From positions 2,593,501 through 2,657,500 of the forward strand of contig NZ_CP098023.1 in the NCBI RefSeq assembly GCF_030440425.1: 64,000 nucleotides of DNA, written 5' to 3'. The notes beneath the pieces were generated by a model. It saw only the letters and a list, made by a program, of their open reading frames with translations. It was not told the origin of the DNA and did no database searches. The position numbers were made by a program, and so were the translations under genes. Shown here piece after piece: positions 45,972-55,028 of this stretch. This DNA comes from Microbulbifer sp. MI-G. Lineage in GTDB: Bacteria; Pseudomonadota; Gammaproteobacteria; Pseudomonadales; Cellvibrionaceae. Numbering within the stretch: the first letter of the stretch is position 1; each line of letters begins with the position of its first letter.

Positions 45972-46907
45972 TCAGAGCGCCCGACCAATATCCAGAATCA
46001 GGCGCCGCAGCCAGCGATGGGGAACGCTCTGCTGCAGTAGCGGGCTCCAGGCCATTTTCAGCTCCAGCGGCGGAATCCCCAGTGGCGGATTACGGCGAAC
46101 CACCCTGGGATTATCACTGGCCAACTGTGCCAGACGGGTGGGCACCGTCACAATCAGGTCGCTCTGCTCCGCCAGCAACATGGCCACTTGGTAATGACGG
46201 GTGAACACAGAAATATCCCGCTTTTCCCCCAGGCGATTGATTGCCTCATCCACCCAACCCAGTCGCTGAACATCCTCGGGGTTTACCCCCACGCCGACGC
46301 CCATACCGGTCTTGCTCACCCAGATATGCTGCGCCTTTAAGTAGCTTTGCAGATTGTAGTCCTCGAGAATCGGATTATCGGTGCGCATCACACAGGAAAA
46401 GCTGTCCCGCCATACTGTTGCCTGGTGAAAACTCTGCGGCATGCTGTCAAAGCGGTTGATCACCATGTCAACCTTGCCCTGCTCCACATCCACGAAACTC
46501 ACATCACTGGGTGTCATGATATCCAGGCTGATACCGGGGGCATCCTGCCGCAGTTGCCTGAGCAGGGGGGGAATCAGAGTTGATTCTGCATAATCGCTTG
46601 CCATGATGCGAAAGGTCCTGCGGGTATTGGCCGGGTTGAAATCCCGGTTTGGCTGTATCACCCGGTCGATGGAGGAGAGGGCCTCGCGCACCATGGGCTG
46701 CAGCTCCAGGGCCCGCTCTGTAGGCATCATGCCTTCCCGTGTGCGCACCAGCAGCGGGTCGTCGAACTGTTCACGCAGGCGCTTGAGACCATTACTCATG
46801 GCCGGCTGGGAGAGCCCCAGGTAATTGGCCGCACGGGTGACGTTGCGTTCACGCAGCAGTACATCCAGGTAGACCAGCAGATTCAGGTCCGCTCTTTCCA
46901 GTTGCAT
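45972..46907 (-). CDS. LysR family regulator of the glyoxylate locus
   Basis: A 311 aa LysR-type regulator: an N-terminal winged helix-turn-helix (residues 6-65, LNLLVYLDVLLRERNVTRAA, LGLSQPAMSNGLKRLR), a linker helix and a periplasmic-binding-protein-like effector domain from about residue 95. It lies divergently from aceA with 114 bases between starts, the usual arrangement for a LysR protein controlling its neighbour, and on the same strand as glcB. It is thus the likely regulator of acetate and fatty acid use; the effector is unknown. The intergenic stretch has A/T-rich interrupted dyads (GCCAAATTGAT, AATTAGGCAAATTATGCC) that could be its sites. Confidence 0.9.
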   Translation of the reverse strand: MQLERADLNLLVYLDVLLRERNVTRAANYLGLSQPAMSNGLKRLREQFDDPLLVRTREGMMPTERALELQPMVREALSSIDRVIQPNRDFNPANTRRTFRIMASDYAESTLIPPLLRQLRQDAPGISLDIMTPSDVSFVDVEQGKVDMVINRFDSMPQSFHQATVWRDSFSCVMRTDNPILEDYNLQSYLKAQHIWVSKTGMGVGVGVNPEDVQRLGWVDEAINRLGEKRDISVFTRHYQVAMLLAEQSDLIVTVPTRLAQLASDNPRVVRRNPPLGIPPLELKMAWSPLLQQSVPHRWLRRLILDIGRAL

Positions 46908-47021
46908 AGATCATTCGCCAAATTGATAGTGAAAATAAAATCAATAAATTAGGCAAATTATGCCATGCCCCCTAAGATACTCAACACCTAATTGCAGTCA
47001 CCGTTTTAAGGAAATGCTGTC

Positions 47022-48620
47022 ATGGCCACATACACTCAAGATATCGATGCGATAGCCAGGCTCCGTGAAAACCACGGAGGCACCTGGGATGCAATCGACC
47101 CGGAATCCGTTGCGCGTATGCGTGCCCAGAATAAGTTCAAGCACGGCCTGGATATTGCCAGATACACTGCCGACATCATGCGTGCCGACATGGAGAACTA
47201 CGACAGGGACCCCACAAAGTACACTCAGTCACTGGGCTGTTGGCACGGTTTCATTGGCCAGCAGAAGATGATTGCCATCAAGAAGCATTTCAATGGCAAT
47301 ACCGATCGCCGCTACCTGTACCTGTCGGGCTGGATGGTTGCCGCGTTGCGCAGTGAGTTCGGTCCCCTGCCCGACCAGTCCATGCACGAGAAGACCGCAG
47401 TAGCGCACCTGATTGAGGAGCTGTACACCTTCCTGCGCCAGGCAGATGCCCGTGAACTGAACGACCTATTTCGTGCGCTGGATGCCGCCCGGGAATCCGG
47501 AGACAAGGAAGCCGAGAAGGCCGCTCGGGACAAAATCGACAACCATCAGACCCATATTGTGCCCATCATCGCCGACATAGACGCGGGTTTTGGTAACGCC
47601 GAGGCCACTTACCTGCTGGCCAAGAAAATGATCGAGGCAGGCGCTTGCTGTATTCAGATCGAAAACCAGGTCTCCGACGAAAAGCAGTGCGGCCACCAGG
47701 ATGGCAAGGTCACCGTCCCGCACGAAGAATTCCTGGCCAAGATCCGCGCCGTGCGCTACGCATTTTTGGAGCTGGGTGTAGACAATGGGCTCATCGTTGC
47801 GCGCACTGACTCCCTGGGCGCCGGCCTGACCAAGCAAATTGCCGTGACCAAAACACCCGGCGACCTGGGTGACCAGTACAATGCCTTCCTGGACTGCGAG
47901 GAAATTGAGGCCTCCGAGCTTGCCAATGGCGATGTTGTCATTAACCGCGATGGCAAACTATTGCGTCCAAAACGCCTGGCCTCCAACCTGTTCCAGTTTC
48001 GCAAAGGCACCGGTGAAGCGCGCTGTATCCTGGACAGTATCACCGCCTTGCAAAACGGTGCCGATCTGATCTGGATCGAAACCGAAAAACCCCATGTCCG
48101 CCAGATTGGCGGCATGATGGACGAGATCCGCAAGGCCGTGCCGGATGCGAAGCTGGTTTACAATAACAGCCCCTCTTTCAATTGGACCCTAAATTTCCGC
48201 CAGCAGGTATTCGATGCCTGGGCTGAAGAGGGCAGAGATGTATCCGCCTACGACCGCGACAACCTGATGCGCGCAGAGTATGATGATAGCGAACTGTCCA
48301 TCGCTGCCGATGAGAAAATTCGTACCTTCCAGGCCGACGCCGCCCGTGATGCCGGCATCTTCCATCATCTGATCACCCTGCCCACCTACCACACTGCAGC
48401 TCTGTCGACCGACAATCTGGCCAGGGAATACTTCGGTGAGCAGGGCATGCTGGGTTATGTGAAAAATGTCCAGCGCAAGGAGATCCGACAGGGTATCGCC
48501 TGTGTGAAGCACCAGAATATGGCGGGTTCCGACATCGGCGATGACCACAAAGAGTACTTCGCGGGTGAAGCCGCTCTAAAAGCCGCAGGCAAAGACAACA
48601 CCATGAACCAGTTCGGATAA
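47022..48620 (+). CDS. aceA: Isocitrate lyase
   Basis: Cleaves isocitrate to succinate and glyoxylate, the first glyoxylate-shunt step. The 532 aa length and sequence match the long Pseudomonas-type class. The active-site loop is SDEKQCGHQDGKVTVPHEEF, with Cys223 in KQCGH where E. coli has KKCGH. Mg-binding IADIDAGFGN and the ARTDSLGAG segment are also seen. AAGGAAAT lies before the ATG. It is divergent from the LysR gene and followed by a strong hairpin terminator. Together with GlcB downstream on the other strand it allows growth on acetate and fatty acids. Confidence 0.98.
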   Translation: MATYTQDIDAIARLRENHGGTWDAIDPESVARMRAQNKFKHGLDIARYTADIMRADMENYDRDPTKYTQSLGCWHGFIGQQKMIAIKKHFNGNTDRRYLYLSGWMVAALRSEFGPLPDQSMHEKTAVAHLIEELYTFLRQADARELNDLFRALDAARESGDKEAEKAARDKIDNHQTHIVPIIADIDAGFGNAEATYLLAKKMIEAGACCIQIENQVSDEKQCGHQDGKVTVPHEEFLAKIRAVRYAFLELGVDNGLIVARTDSLGAGLTKQIAVTKTPGDLGDQYNAFLDCEEIEASELANGDVVINRDGKLLRPKRLASNLFQFRKGTGEARCILDSITALQNGADLIWIETEKPHVRQIGGMMDEIRKAVPDAKLVYNNSPSFNWTLNFRQQVFDAWAEEGRDVSAYDRDNLMRAEYDDSELSIAADEKIRTFQADAARDAGIFHHLITLPTYHTAALSTDNLAREYFGEQGMLGYVKNVQRKEIRQGIACVKHQNMAGSDIGDDHKEYFAGEAALKAAGKDNTMNQFG

Positions 48621-48642
48621 ACCGGTTGCGATGTTCTCCAGA

Positions 48643-48678
48643 AGCAATAAAAGGTGGCGCAAGCCGCCTTTTATTGCT
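48643..48678. terminator. Bidirectional terminator between aceA and the CDGSH gene
   Basis: AGCAATAAAAGGTGGC pairs with GCCGCCTTTTATTGCT around a GCAA tetraloop; 15 of 16 pairs are Watson-Crick and one is a wobble. A and T tracts within the arms suit termination in both directions. Confidence 0.92.
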
Positions 48679-48750
48679 GATCCATTTCCGAAAAATTCAA
48701 CCGGGGGAGTGCGTCCCGAGACAGTGAATCACCCGTGGCCATAAGCCCTA

Positions 48751-49842
48751 TTACGCACTTCCCTCTCCATCAGTAAAACCCTCGGCGACATGCGATCCGT
48801 CGCAAAACGGTTTATTCTTTGACGCGCCACAACGGCAAAGTGCGTATTTATTCTCGCATGCCCCCTCGCACCATACCGCATTGGCCAGTGCGACATTGCG
48901 CACACGATAAGGCCCGCTTGCCTCCGCCTCAATTGCAGTGCCGGACGGCACCTCGTGGCGCAGACCTTCGCCATTTTGTTCGTACCCCAATGCACCGGAG
49001 GGGCAGGCGCGTATAACATCAAGTATTTCAGCAACCGAACCTTTGTCCGGGTCTATCCACGGGTCACGCGTTGTATCGAATACCGCTTCGAGGCGCCGGC
49101 CACATTCATAGGCTTTGGAACAGAGCAACCGATTGTAAAGGATGTTTATTTCCCTGCCCCTGTACCTAGAGAGTTCATCGATTGTGCGTTCAGGCGATTT
49201 CCCATCTAAGTATCCCACACGGGTATGTGAACCGTCGCAATAGGGTTTGTTCTTTGATGCACCGCAGCGGCACAGTGTCATTGTGGCCTGGGTGGCTAGG
49301 GCCGCACCGTCTGCGTCGATGAAATCCTCTACGCCACTGATGATTGCGGGGCCATTCTTGCGTAGCACGATTGACGCCGAACTTTGAGCGACCCCAGCAC
49401 TGGGCGAAGCGATCCGGCCTGTGAGGCGCAAACCATCGCGGATATTGAGCCCCATCAAGGTCAGATTCGTCGCGCCGGCAATGAGCTCCAATGTCTGGAC
49501 AGCATAGAAAACGCTATCAAAAGAGCCCGCGTTTGCTTTCGAGGCCAAAAAAACGGCTGACGGCAGCAAGACGATCAGGCCGTTCAATGCAATGATCGGC
49601 ATCCGCTTTTTCTTCGCCACAACACCTTGATCGCCGCGTCTCTGGCCCAAAGACATCCCGGAGCCTCCGGCAATCACCATAGAGGGGATCAGCACAAGCA
49701 TGCCCCAAACAATGCCATTCTTAACAGCCGTAATGGCCGCCTGGTGACCGGTCAGCTCTGAAATCACTGTCGAGGTCCAGAATGTAGCAATCATAAGGAA
49801 ACCTACAACTCCGGCAATAGCGTGTACTCTGCTCTTTGTCAT
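48751..49842 (-). CDS. Membrane protein fused to CDGSH, Fer4_19 and CDGSH iron-sulfur domains
   Basis: A 363 aa composite redox protein. Residues 1-140 hold about four transmembrane helices (near 8-27, 43-62, 82-101 and 110-132). A first CDGSH [2Fe-2S] domain follows, LCRCGASKNKPYCDGSH (Cys191, Cys193, Cys202, His206). A divergent ferredoxin-like Fer4_19 domain spans about 222-290, with Cys241, Cys247 and Cys280 visible (IRACPSGALGY). A second CDGSH domain repeats LCRCGASKNKPFCDGSH (Cys336, Cys338, Cys347, His351). The soluble part alone is a known family; its fusion to this membrane domain is what stands out. The ATG at 49842 starts the first helix, two bases after the cytochrome b561 stop. 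It is the last gene of a MarR-ABM-cytochrome operon; membrane electron transfer is inferred. Confidence 0.88.
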   Translation of the reverse strand: MTKSRVHAIAGVVGFLMIATFWTSTVISELTGHQAAITAVKNGIVWGMLVLIPSMVIAGGSGMSLGQRRGDQGVVAKKKRMPIIALNGLIVLLPSAVFLASKANAGSFDSVFYAVQTLELIAGATNLTLMGLNIRDGLRLTGRIASPSAGVAQSSASIVLRKNGPAIISGVEDFIDADGAALATQATMTLCRCGASKNKPYCDGSHTRVGYLDGKSPERTIDELSRYRGREINILYNRLLCSKAYECGRRLEAVFDTTRDPWIDPDKGSVAEILDVIRACPSGALGYEQNGEGLRHEVPSGTAIEAEASGPYRVRNVALANAVWCEGACENKYALCRCGASKNKPFCDGSHVAEGFTDGEGSA

Positions 49843-49844
49843 TG

Positions 49845-50368
49845 CTATCTGGCTCCGAACCACATGCGTCGCAGCAGTTGGTCCCGCTTCAATAGATGGT
49901 GATAGAGCGCTGCGCCGACATGTAGGATCAGCAGCACGATGATAACGCGGGCACCGATACCATGCGGCCTGCGCGGTGGATAATCGAACAAATCGGTCAG
50001 AGTCGCCAGGTCTCCGCCGAAGATGATTGGGCCGGCACCCGATAGAATCACCATGCCGATACCGCTGGCAACCGTACCGAGAATGACCACATAAAACAGG
50101 ATATGGACGGCTCGGGATGCATGATCCTGCCAACTGGGCATGGGCACTGAAGCGGGTTTATAGTCCATAAAGCACCACCAGCCGATGCGTACCAGTGTCA
50201 GCAAAAGAATCACCACACCTATCGGGACATGCACTCGCAAAGCGGCTGCATCCTCCATTGCGCCTGCTCGAAAGCCCGAACCGATCACTACAACGACGAG
50301 CAGAGCACTGAGCCAGGAATGGCCACAGCAACCGTGCCGTATTGCTCTGATGTGCTTTTGAGTGACAC
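49845..50368 (-). pseudogene. Cytochrome b561 family gene with N-terminal frameshift
   Basis: From about 50315 down the frame encodes a typical cytochrome b561: WLSALLVVVVIGSGFRAGAM, VHVPIGVVILLLTLVRIGWW, a VHILFYVVILG helix and LLILHVGAALYHHLLKRDQLLRRM, with haem-ligand His residues. The natural start is GTG at 50368, preceded by AAAGGAAC, reading VSLKSTSEQYGTVAVAI. At GCCATTCCTGGCTC (about 50311-50324) one base is missing relative to an expected AIHWLSA, so the first haem-ligand His is lost and the frames separate. This is either a real lesion or a sequence error. An internal GTG at 50288 would give a protein without the first helix. The gene lies 13 bases after the monooxygenase gene. Confidence 0.75.
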
Positions 50369-50381
50369 TTCGTTCCTTTGA

Positions 50382-50756
50382 TTAGGCTACACAGTGGCCG
50401 GGCACGGCGAGCTTTTTGAACAAATGCGGGGAGGCAATAGCGCTTTCAGGGTAACCGCCAATGCGCTTCTGAAACTCCGGGCTTGTAAATGCGTTGCGGA
50501 AACTGTCCACGCTTTCCCATATCGCGTAATTTACGAAGGTTCCGCTGCCGCCAATGGCTTTGTGCAATTGTGTGGAGATATAACCGGGTTGTGCACGCAT
50601 AAAGTCTGCATCGTGTTTCCACGCCGCAAGCAGGGCTTCTTCCTCGGCTGGATCGACGGTGAAGACGTTGATGAGTACGATGGAACCGTCTTCGTTTGTC
50701 TGCATTTGCTCGGCCAGACTGACCTTGTCATTGAGCTCTTCGAATCTTGCCATCAT
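50382..50756 (-). CDS. Antibiotic biosynthesis monooxygenase (ABM) domain protein
   Basis: A 124 aa protein with a dimeric ferredoxin-like ABM fold: IVLINVFTVDPAEEEALLAA, DFMRAQPGYISTQLHK, then NYAIWESVDSFRNAF. Members include cofactor-free quinone-forming monooxygenases and haem-degrading enzymes; the substrate here is unknown. AAGGA lies five bases before the ATG at 50756. It sits second in a four-gene operon after a MarR regulator and before cytochrome b561 and an iron-sulfur membrane protein. That suggests a role in quinone or small-aromatic redox chemistry or its stress response. Confidence 0.87.
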   Translation of the reverse strand: MMARFEELNDKVSLAEQMQTNEDGSIVLINVFTVDPAEEEALLAAWKHDADFMRAQPGYISTQLHKAIGGSGTFVNYAIWESVDSFRNAFTSPEFQKRIGGYPESAIASPHLFKKLAVPGHCVA

Positions 50757-50777
50757 TCATTTCCTTTTACCGTTGTT

Positions 50778-51239
50778 TCAAACACCTGTTTGCTCTGTGC
50801 GATCACGAACGATTTCCAAAAGCTTGAGCGCGTCTCGGATACCTTGCTCACTCAGCCCCTCTGCCAGTGCGTTAACCCAAGCGGCTTGTGCTTTGCCAAT
50901 TTCAATCATGACCGCATGCCCGGCCTCGCTGATTGTGACAAACGGCGAACGTTTGTGATCAAGGTTTTCCTCCAAAGTAACCAGCCCCTGATCCTCGAGA
51001 TCATTGACAATGCGCTGCACACCTTGACGAGCCAGTCCCATCCTCCTGGCTATCTGGGCAACCGTGAGTGGCTGCCCCCATTCGTCGATAGCCCCCATTA
51101 CCTGCCATCGAGCGCTCGTCATGCCCATTGGCTTGGTCAATTTGTTACCCGCTGCCAATAACACCCCGTTCAGCCGAAAGGTCTCAAGGATCAGGGCAGT
51201 CAACGCTTCGCCTTCAATTGTTCGCTTCATTTTTACCAT
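50778..51239 (-). CDS. MarR family transcriptional regulator
   Basis: A 153 aa winged helix-turn-helix regulator: MTSARWQVMGAIDEWGQPLT, QIARRMGLARQGVQRIVNDL as recognition region, and LVTLEENLDHKRSPFVTIS as the wing with the conserved D-x-K/R-S. It is the first gene of the operon MarR-ABM-cytochrome b561-CDGSH, with a 21-base gap to the next gene, and so the likely repressor of the cluster. Start choices are ATG at 51239 or 51230; neither has a clear Shine-Dalgarno, and three ATATTGTCA-type repeats overlap this start, as expected for autoregulation. Confidence 0.88.
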   Translation of the reverse strand: MVKMKRTIEGEALTALILETFRLNGVLLAAGNKLTKPMGMTSARWQVMGAIDEWGQPLTVAQIARRMGLARQGVQRIVNDLEDQGLVTLEENLDHKRSPFVTISEAGHAVMIEIGKAQAAWVNALAEGLSEQGIRDALKLLEIVRDRTEQTGV

Positions 51240-51265
51240 ATTGTCATATTGTAAATATATTGTCA
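51238..51265. promoter_or_regulatory. Three ATATTGT(C/A)A direct repeats at the MarR operon start
   Basis: Nine-base copies lie at 51238-51246 (ATATTGTCA), 51246-51254 (ATATTGTAA) and 51257-51265 (ATATTGTCA). They overlap the MarR start codon region and are a candidate operator for MarR autorepression. Confidence 0.5.
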
Positions 51266-51266
51266 A

Positions 51267-51659
51267 TCTGCATCTACAATTCCTTTTGAAGACCCGAAAC
51301 CGTGCGTGGCAATATACCGAGCCTATATTGATTGAGCATTTGCTATTGGGATTGCATTTAAAGCCTATCGGCAGTGTCTGTCAGAGCAAACCAGGGCTGC
51401 GACACCTTCATCACACCGCGCTTTGAAGCCGGTACCATTGATCCCACAAGAGGACTGATCCCCAGTTTATTCAGGATCACCTCAAGAGTACCGGAGGCAT
51501 GACTGTACAGCACTGCGGGGTTCCAAATGGGCGCCCAGCCCCAGGCCTGCTATGGCGTCAACGATACTGTTTGAAGTCGCCAACTGTGATTTCTCCTGGT
51601 GGAACCCTCGGTCTCATTTTGTCTAGCCTTAGGGGGTATCCCGTTGAAACACTTGCTCT
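51267..51659. other. Gap before ackA, possible gene remnant on minus strand
   Basis: About 390 bases without a start-bearing gene. A minus-strand frame open for about 62 codons (roughly 51570 down to 51383) reads NPAVLYSHASGTLEVILNKL and ends TDTADRL. It has a protein-like composition but no start codon or recognised family. No terminator or promoter is clear. Confidence 0.35.
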
Positions 51660-52868
51660 ATGCTCGAACCCGACCTGGTGCTGATTCTCAATTGCGGCAG
51701 CTCTTCACTCAAGTTTGCCGTACTTGACCCCGAATCCGGGAAGGAATTCCTGTGTGGTCAGGCAAACGCCCTGGGGGGGACCACAGCAAAGCTGGTATGG
51801 CGCTACCGAGCCCAGAATGAGACACAACAGCTTGATCGAGATGACGACTACACCACCGTGATTCGGATTCTTGTCGACCGGTTTGATAGACAGTGGTCGG
51901 AATTGAGAGAGCGGCTGCTTGCCATCGGCCACCGGGTGGTCCATGGCGGAGAGCTTTTCGCCAGTTCGGTTCTGATTGACGAGGAGGTGTTATCTGCAAT
52001 CCGATCCTGCTGTGAACTGGCCCCATTACATAACCCTGTCGCCCTAGAGGGTATTCAAGCAGCCCTTGCCGCATTCCCCCAAGTATCACAAGTTGCCGTG
52101 TTCGACACAGCTTTCCACCAGAGTATGCCGGACTACGCCTACCTATATGCGCTCCCTTACAGGCTTTACCAACAACATCATATCCGCCGCTATGGTATGC
52201 ACGGCAGCAGCCATCGCTATATCAGTGAACGCACCGCTCAACTGCTGCGCAAGCCTGTACCGGAGATCAACGTTATTTCGGCGCACCTGGGCAACGGTGC
52301 CTCTATTGCTGCTATCAAAGGTGGCCAGAGCGTGGATACCAGTATGGGCCTGACCCCACTGGAGGGACTGGTCATGGGTACTCGCTGCGGTGATCTGGAC
52401 CCGGGACTGTTGCTGTATTTGGGGCGGACATTGAACTATTCCCTGGACGAAATCGAGCAACTACTCAATCGGGAAAGCGGAATGAGAGGCCTCTCCGAGC
52501 TCAGCAATGACTGCCGTGCACTAGAGCAGGCTGCAGAGGGCGGGCATACCGGCGCTCGTCTGGCCCTGGAGGTATTTTGCTACCGGCTGGCCAAATACAT
52601 TGCCGCCTACACTATTCCCCTGCACCAGGTCACTGCACTGGTATTTACGGGAGGAATCGGTGAGAACTCCGCCTGGGTACGCACTCGAACAACCGACTGG
52701 CTGAATGGCCACGCCTATCAGTTGGACCCGGCGCTCAATGAAAAAATACGCTTTGGTGCCGAGGGGCGGATTTCACGGCAAAATACCCCGGAGGTTCTGG
52801 TGATCCCGACCCGGGAAGAGTGGGTGATCGCCAGGGATGCCGCCCAACTGGCACTGGGGGCAGCCTAG
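51660..52868 (+). CDS. ackA: Acetate kinase
   Basis: Interconverts acetate plus ATP and acetyl phosphate plus ADP. The 402 aa protein opens with the phosphate-binding [16 protein letters not shown]. It shows [23 protein letters not shown] with the catalytic Asp, [46 protein letters not shown] and [13 protein letters not shown], all ASKHA-fold signatures. The ATG at 51660 is used although no strong Shine-Dalgarno is seen. pta follows after two bases, so the pair is cotranscribed and forms a reversible acetate/acetyl-CoA pathway. Confidence 0.97.
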   Translation: MLEPDLVLILNCGSSSLKFAVLDPESGKEFLCGQANALGGTTAKLVWRYRAQNETQQLDRDDDYTTVIRILVDRFDRQWSELRERLLAIGHRVVHGGELFASSVLIDEEVLSAIRSCCELAPLHNPVALEGIQAALAAFPQVSQVAVFDTAFHQSMPDYAYLYALPYRLYQQHHIRRYGMHGSSHRYISERTAQLLRKPVPEINVISAHLGNGASIAAIKGGQSVDTSMGLTPLEGLVMGTRCGDLDPGLLLYLGRTLNYSLDEIEQLLNRESGMRGLSELSNDCRALEQAAEGGHTGARLALEVFCYRLAKYIAAYTIPLHQVTALVFTGGIGENSAWVRTRTTDWLNGHAYQLDPALNEKIRFGAEGRISRQNTPEVLVIPTREEWVIARDAAQLALGAA

Positions 52869-52870
52869 GC

Positions 52871-55024
52871 ATGCCGCACAATGCCCGTACCCTTATGCTG
52901 GTCCCTGTGGGAGCGGGCGTGGGCATGACCTCAGTCAGTCTCGGCCTGATTCGCGCACTGGAACGCAACCGGGTGGAAGTGCAGTTTTTCAAACCCGTCA
53001 CAGAACCCTCCCCGAACGGCGCCACAGAGCGCACCACGGAAATATTGCGACACAATGCCAACCTGGAGAGCCCGCCCCCCTTCAGTGCTCAATATGCCGA
53101 GACCCAGGTATCCACCGGAAAAATGCCCGAGCTGCTGGAAGAGATACTGGCGCGCTACCAAAGTGGCAGCAGTCAGGCGGAAGTGATTGTGGTTGAAGGT
53201 ATTCTACCCAGCAGCAACAGCCAGTTCTCCAACCAGCTCAACCACCAGATTGCCAAAACCCTCGACGCAGAGGTGGTACTGGTGACCTGTCCTCCAGGCG
53301 GCGCCGCCAAACAGCTAAAAGAGCGGCTGGAGTTTGCAGTGCGCTCTTTCGGCGGAGGGGATGCCAACCGGGTGGTGGGCTGTATCATCAATAAAATCGG
53401 CGCCCCTCTCCACCATTCGGATACCCCTGGTGCCCACGCCGGCATGCCGCCCCAGGGGGAGGCACTCCAGGAAAGCGCCTCCTCCATCACCAAAGAGGCC
53501 CTTTACCGGCAGGTTTCCCTGCGGATTGTGGGCTGTATCCCCTGGAATGCTGATCTGCTCGCACCGCGAGCACTGGATCTGGCCCGACACTTCGATGCTC
53601 AGATCATCAACCGCGGGGAACTGGAATCCCGGCGATTGCGCAGCGTGACCTTTTGCTCCCGCTCCCTGGCCAATATGCTCAGGCGCTTTACACCGGGGGC
53701 CATGCTGGTGACCTCGGCAGACAGGCCCGATGTCGTTGCCGGTGCTTGTCTGGCTGTAATGAATGGAGTGAAGATCGGCTGTCTCTTGCTCACTGGCGGT
53801 TACCAGATGGATCGTGCATTGTTCAAAATCTGCACTCCGGCAATGGAAACCGGCTTACCAATCCTCCTTGTAGGCGCCAATACTTGGCGAACGGTAATGG
53901 AATTGCAGACCTTCAACCTGCGCACACCGGCAGACGACCGGGAGCGGGTCAACCGGGTGCAGGATTTTTTTGCCAGCCACCTGGATGAAAACTGGGTACG
54001 CTCCCTCAGCCAGGCTTCCAGCCGTCCCCGACGTATGTCTCCGTCAGCTTTTCGCTATCATCTCACCGAACTGGCGCGCCGCTCGCCAAAACGCATCGCG
54101 CTGCCGGAAGGGGAAGAGCCGCGCACCATCAAAGCGGCTCTGATCTGCAGTGAGCGGGGTATTGCCCAGACAATACTGCTGGGGAATGCCAAAACCATCC
54201 AGAGAGTTGCTGAGCAGCAGGGACTCAGACTCAGTGACCAGGTGCAGATTGTCAATCCTGCAGAAGTGCGAGAACGCTATGTGGAACCCATGGTCACCCT
54301 GCGCAGAAAAAAGGGCTTGACCCAGGTAGTGGCACAGGAACAACTGCGGGATAATGTGGTACTGGGCACCATGATGCTGGCACTAGATGAGGTGGACGGC
54401 CTGGTGTCCGGGGCCATACACACCACGGCCAACACCATCCGCCCCGCCCTGCAGCTGATTAAGGCCGCCCCCGGCGAGCCATTGGTCTCATCCATATTTT
54501 TTATGCTGCTGCCGGAGCAGGTGCTGGTATACGGGGACTGCGCCATCAATCCGGACCCCAATGCAGAACAGCTGGCCGCTATAGCGATCCAGTCCGCGGA
54601 TTCCGCCGCGGCCTTTGGTATTGAGCCGCGCGTGGCCATGATCAGTTATTCCACCGGAACCTCGGGCAGCGGTTCGGATGTCGACAAGGTGCGCGAAGCC
54701 ACTAAAATTGCCAGGCAACAGCGACCCAAGCTGATTATCGATGGACCCTTGCAGTACGACGCCGCCCTCATCAAAACCGTCGCCGCACAAAAGGCTCCGT
54801 ACAGCCCGGTGGCCGGACGCGCAACGGTGTTTATTTTTCCCGACTTGAACACCGGCAATACAACCTACAAAGCTGTGCAGCGCAGTGCGGATCTGGTGAG
54901 CATAGGACCCATGCTGCAGGGGTTGCGTAAACCGGTCAATGACCTGTCCCGGGGCGCCCTGGTGGATGACATCGTCTACACCATAGCGCTCACAGCCATC
55001 CAGGCGCAGCAGCGGGGCCAATAG
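52871..55024 (+). CDS. pta: Phosphate acetyltransferase
   Basis: Converts acetyl phosphate and CoA to acetyl-CoA. The 717 aa protein is the long gammaproteobacterial form: an N-terminal P-loop-like domain ([20 protein letters not shown]), a central DRTGG domain (residues of about 230-340), and the C-terminal catalytic PTA_PTB domain with [54 protein letters not shown] and [11 protein letters not shown]. The ATG at 52871 is two bases after the ackA stop; a longer in-frame extension overlapping ackA is rejected. It ends four bases from the stop of the convergent acetyl-CoA hydrolase gene. Confidence 0.97.
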   Translation: MPHNARTLMLVPVGAGVGMTSVSLGLIRALERNRVEVQFFKPVTEPSPNGATERTTEILRHNANLESPPPFSAQYAETQVSTGKMPELLEEILARYQSGSSQAEVIVVEGILPSSNSQFSNQLNHQIAKTLDAEVVLVTCPPGGAAKQLKERLEFAVRSFGGGDANRVVGCIINKIGAPLHHSDTPGAHAGMPPQGEALQESASSITKEALYRQVSLRIVGCIPWNADLLAPRALDLARHFDAQIINRGELESRRLRSVTFCSRSLANMLRRFTPGAMLVTSADRPDVVAGACLAVMNGVKIGCLLLTGGYQMDRALFKICTPAMETGLPILLVGANTWRTVMELQTFNLRTPADDRERVNRVQDFFASHLDENWVRSLSQASSRPRRMSPSAFRYHLTELARRSPKRIALPEGEEPRTIKAALICSERGIAQTILLGNAKTIQRVAEQQGLRLSDQVQIVNPAEVRERYVEPMVTLRRKKGLTQVVAQEQLRDNVVLGTMMLALDEVDGLVSGAIHTTANTIRPALQLIKAAPGEPLVSSIFFMLLPEQVLVYGDCAINPDPNAEQLAAIAIQSADSAAAFGIEPRVAMISYSTGTSGSGSDVDKVREATKIARQQRPKLIIDGPLQYDAALIKTVAAQKAPYSPVAGRATVFIFPDLNTGNTTYKAVQRSADLVSIGPMLQGLRKPVNDLSRGALVDDIVYTIALTAIQAQQRGQ

Positions 55025-55028
55025 ACGG

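Noticed and set aside
51383..51570. Protein-like open frame on the minus strand before ackA
   Set aside because: It has no start codon and no recognised family; noted only as a possible remnant.
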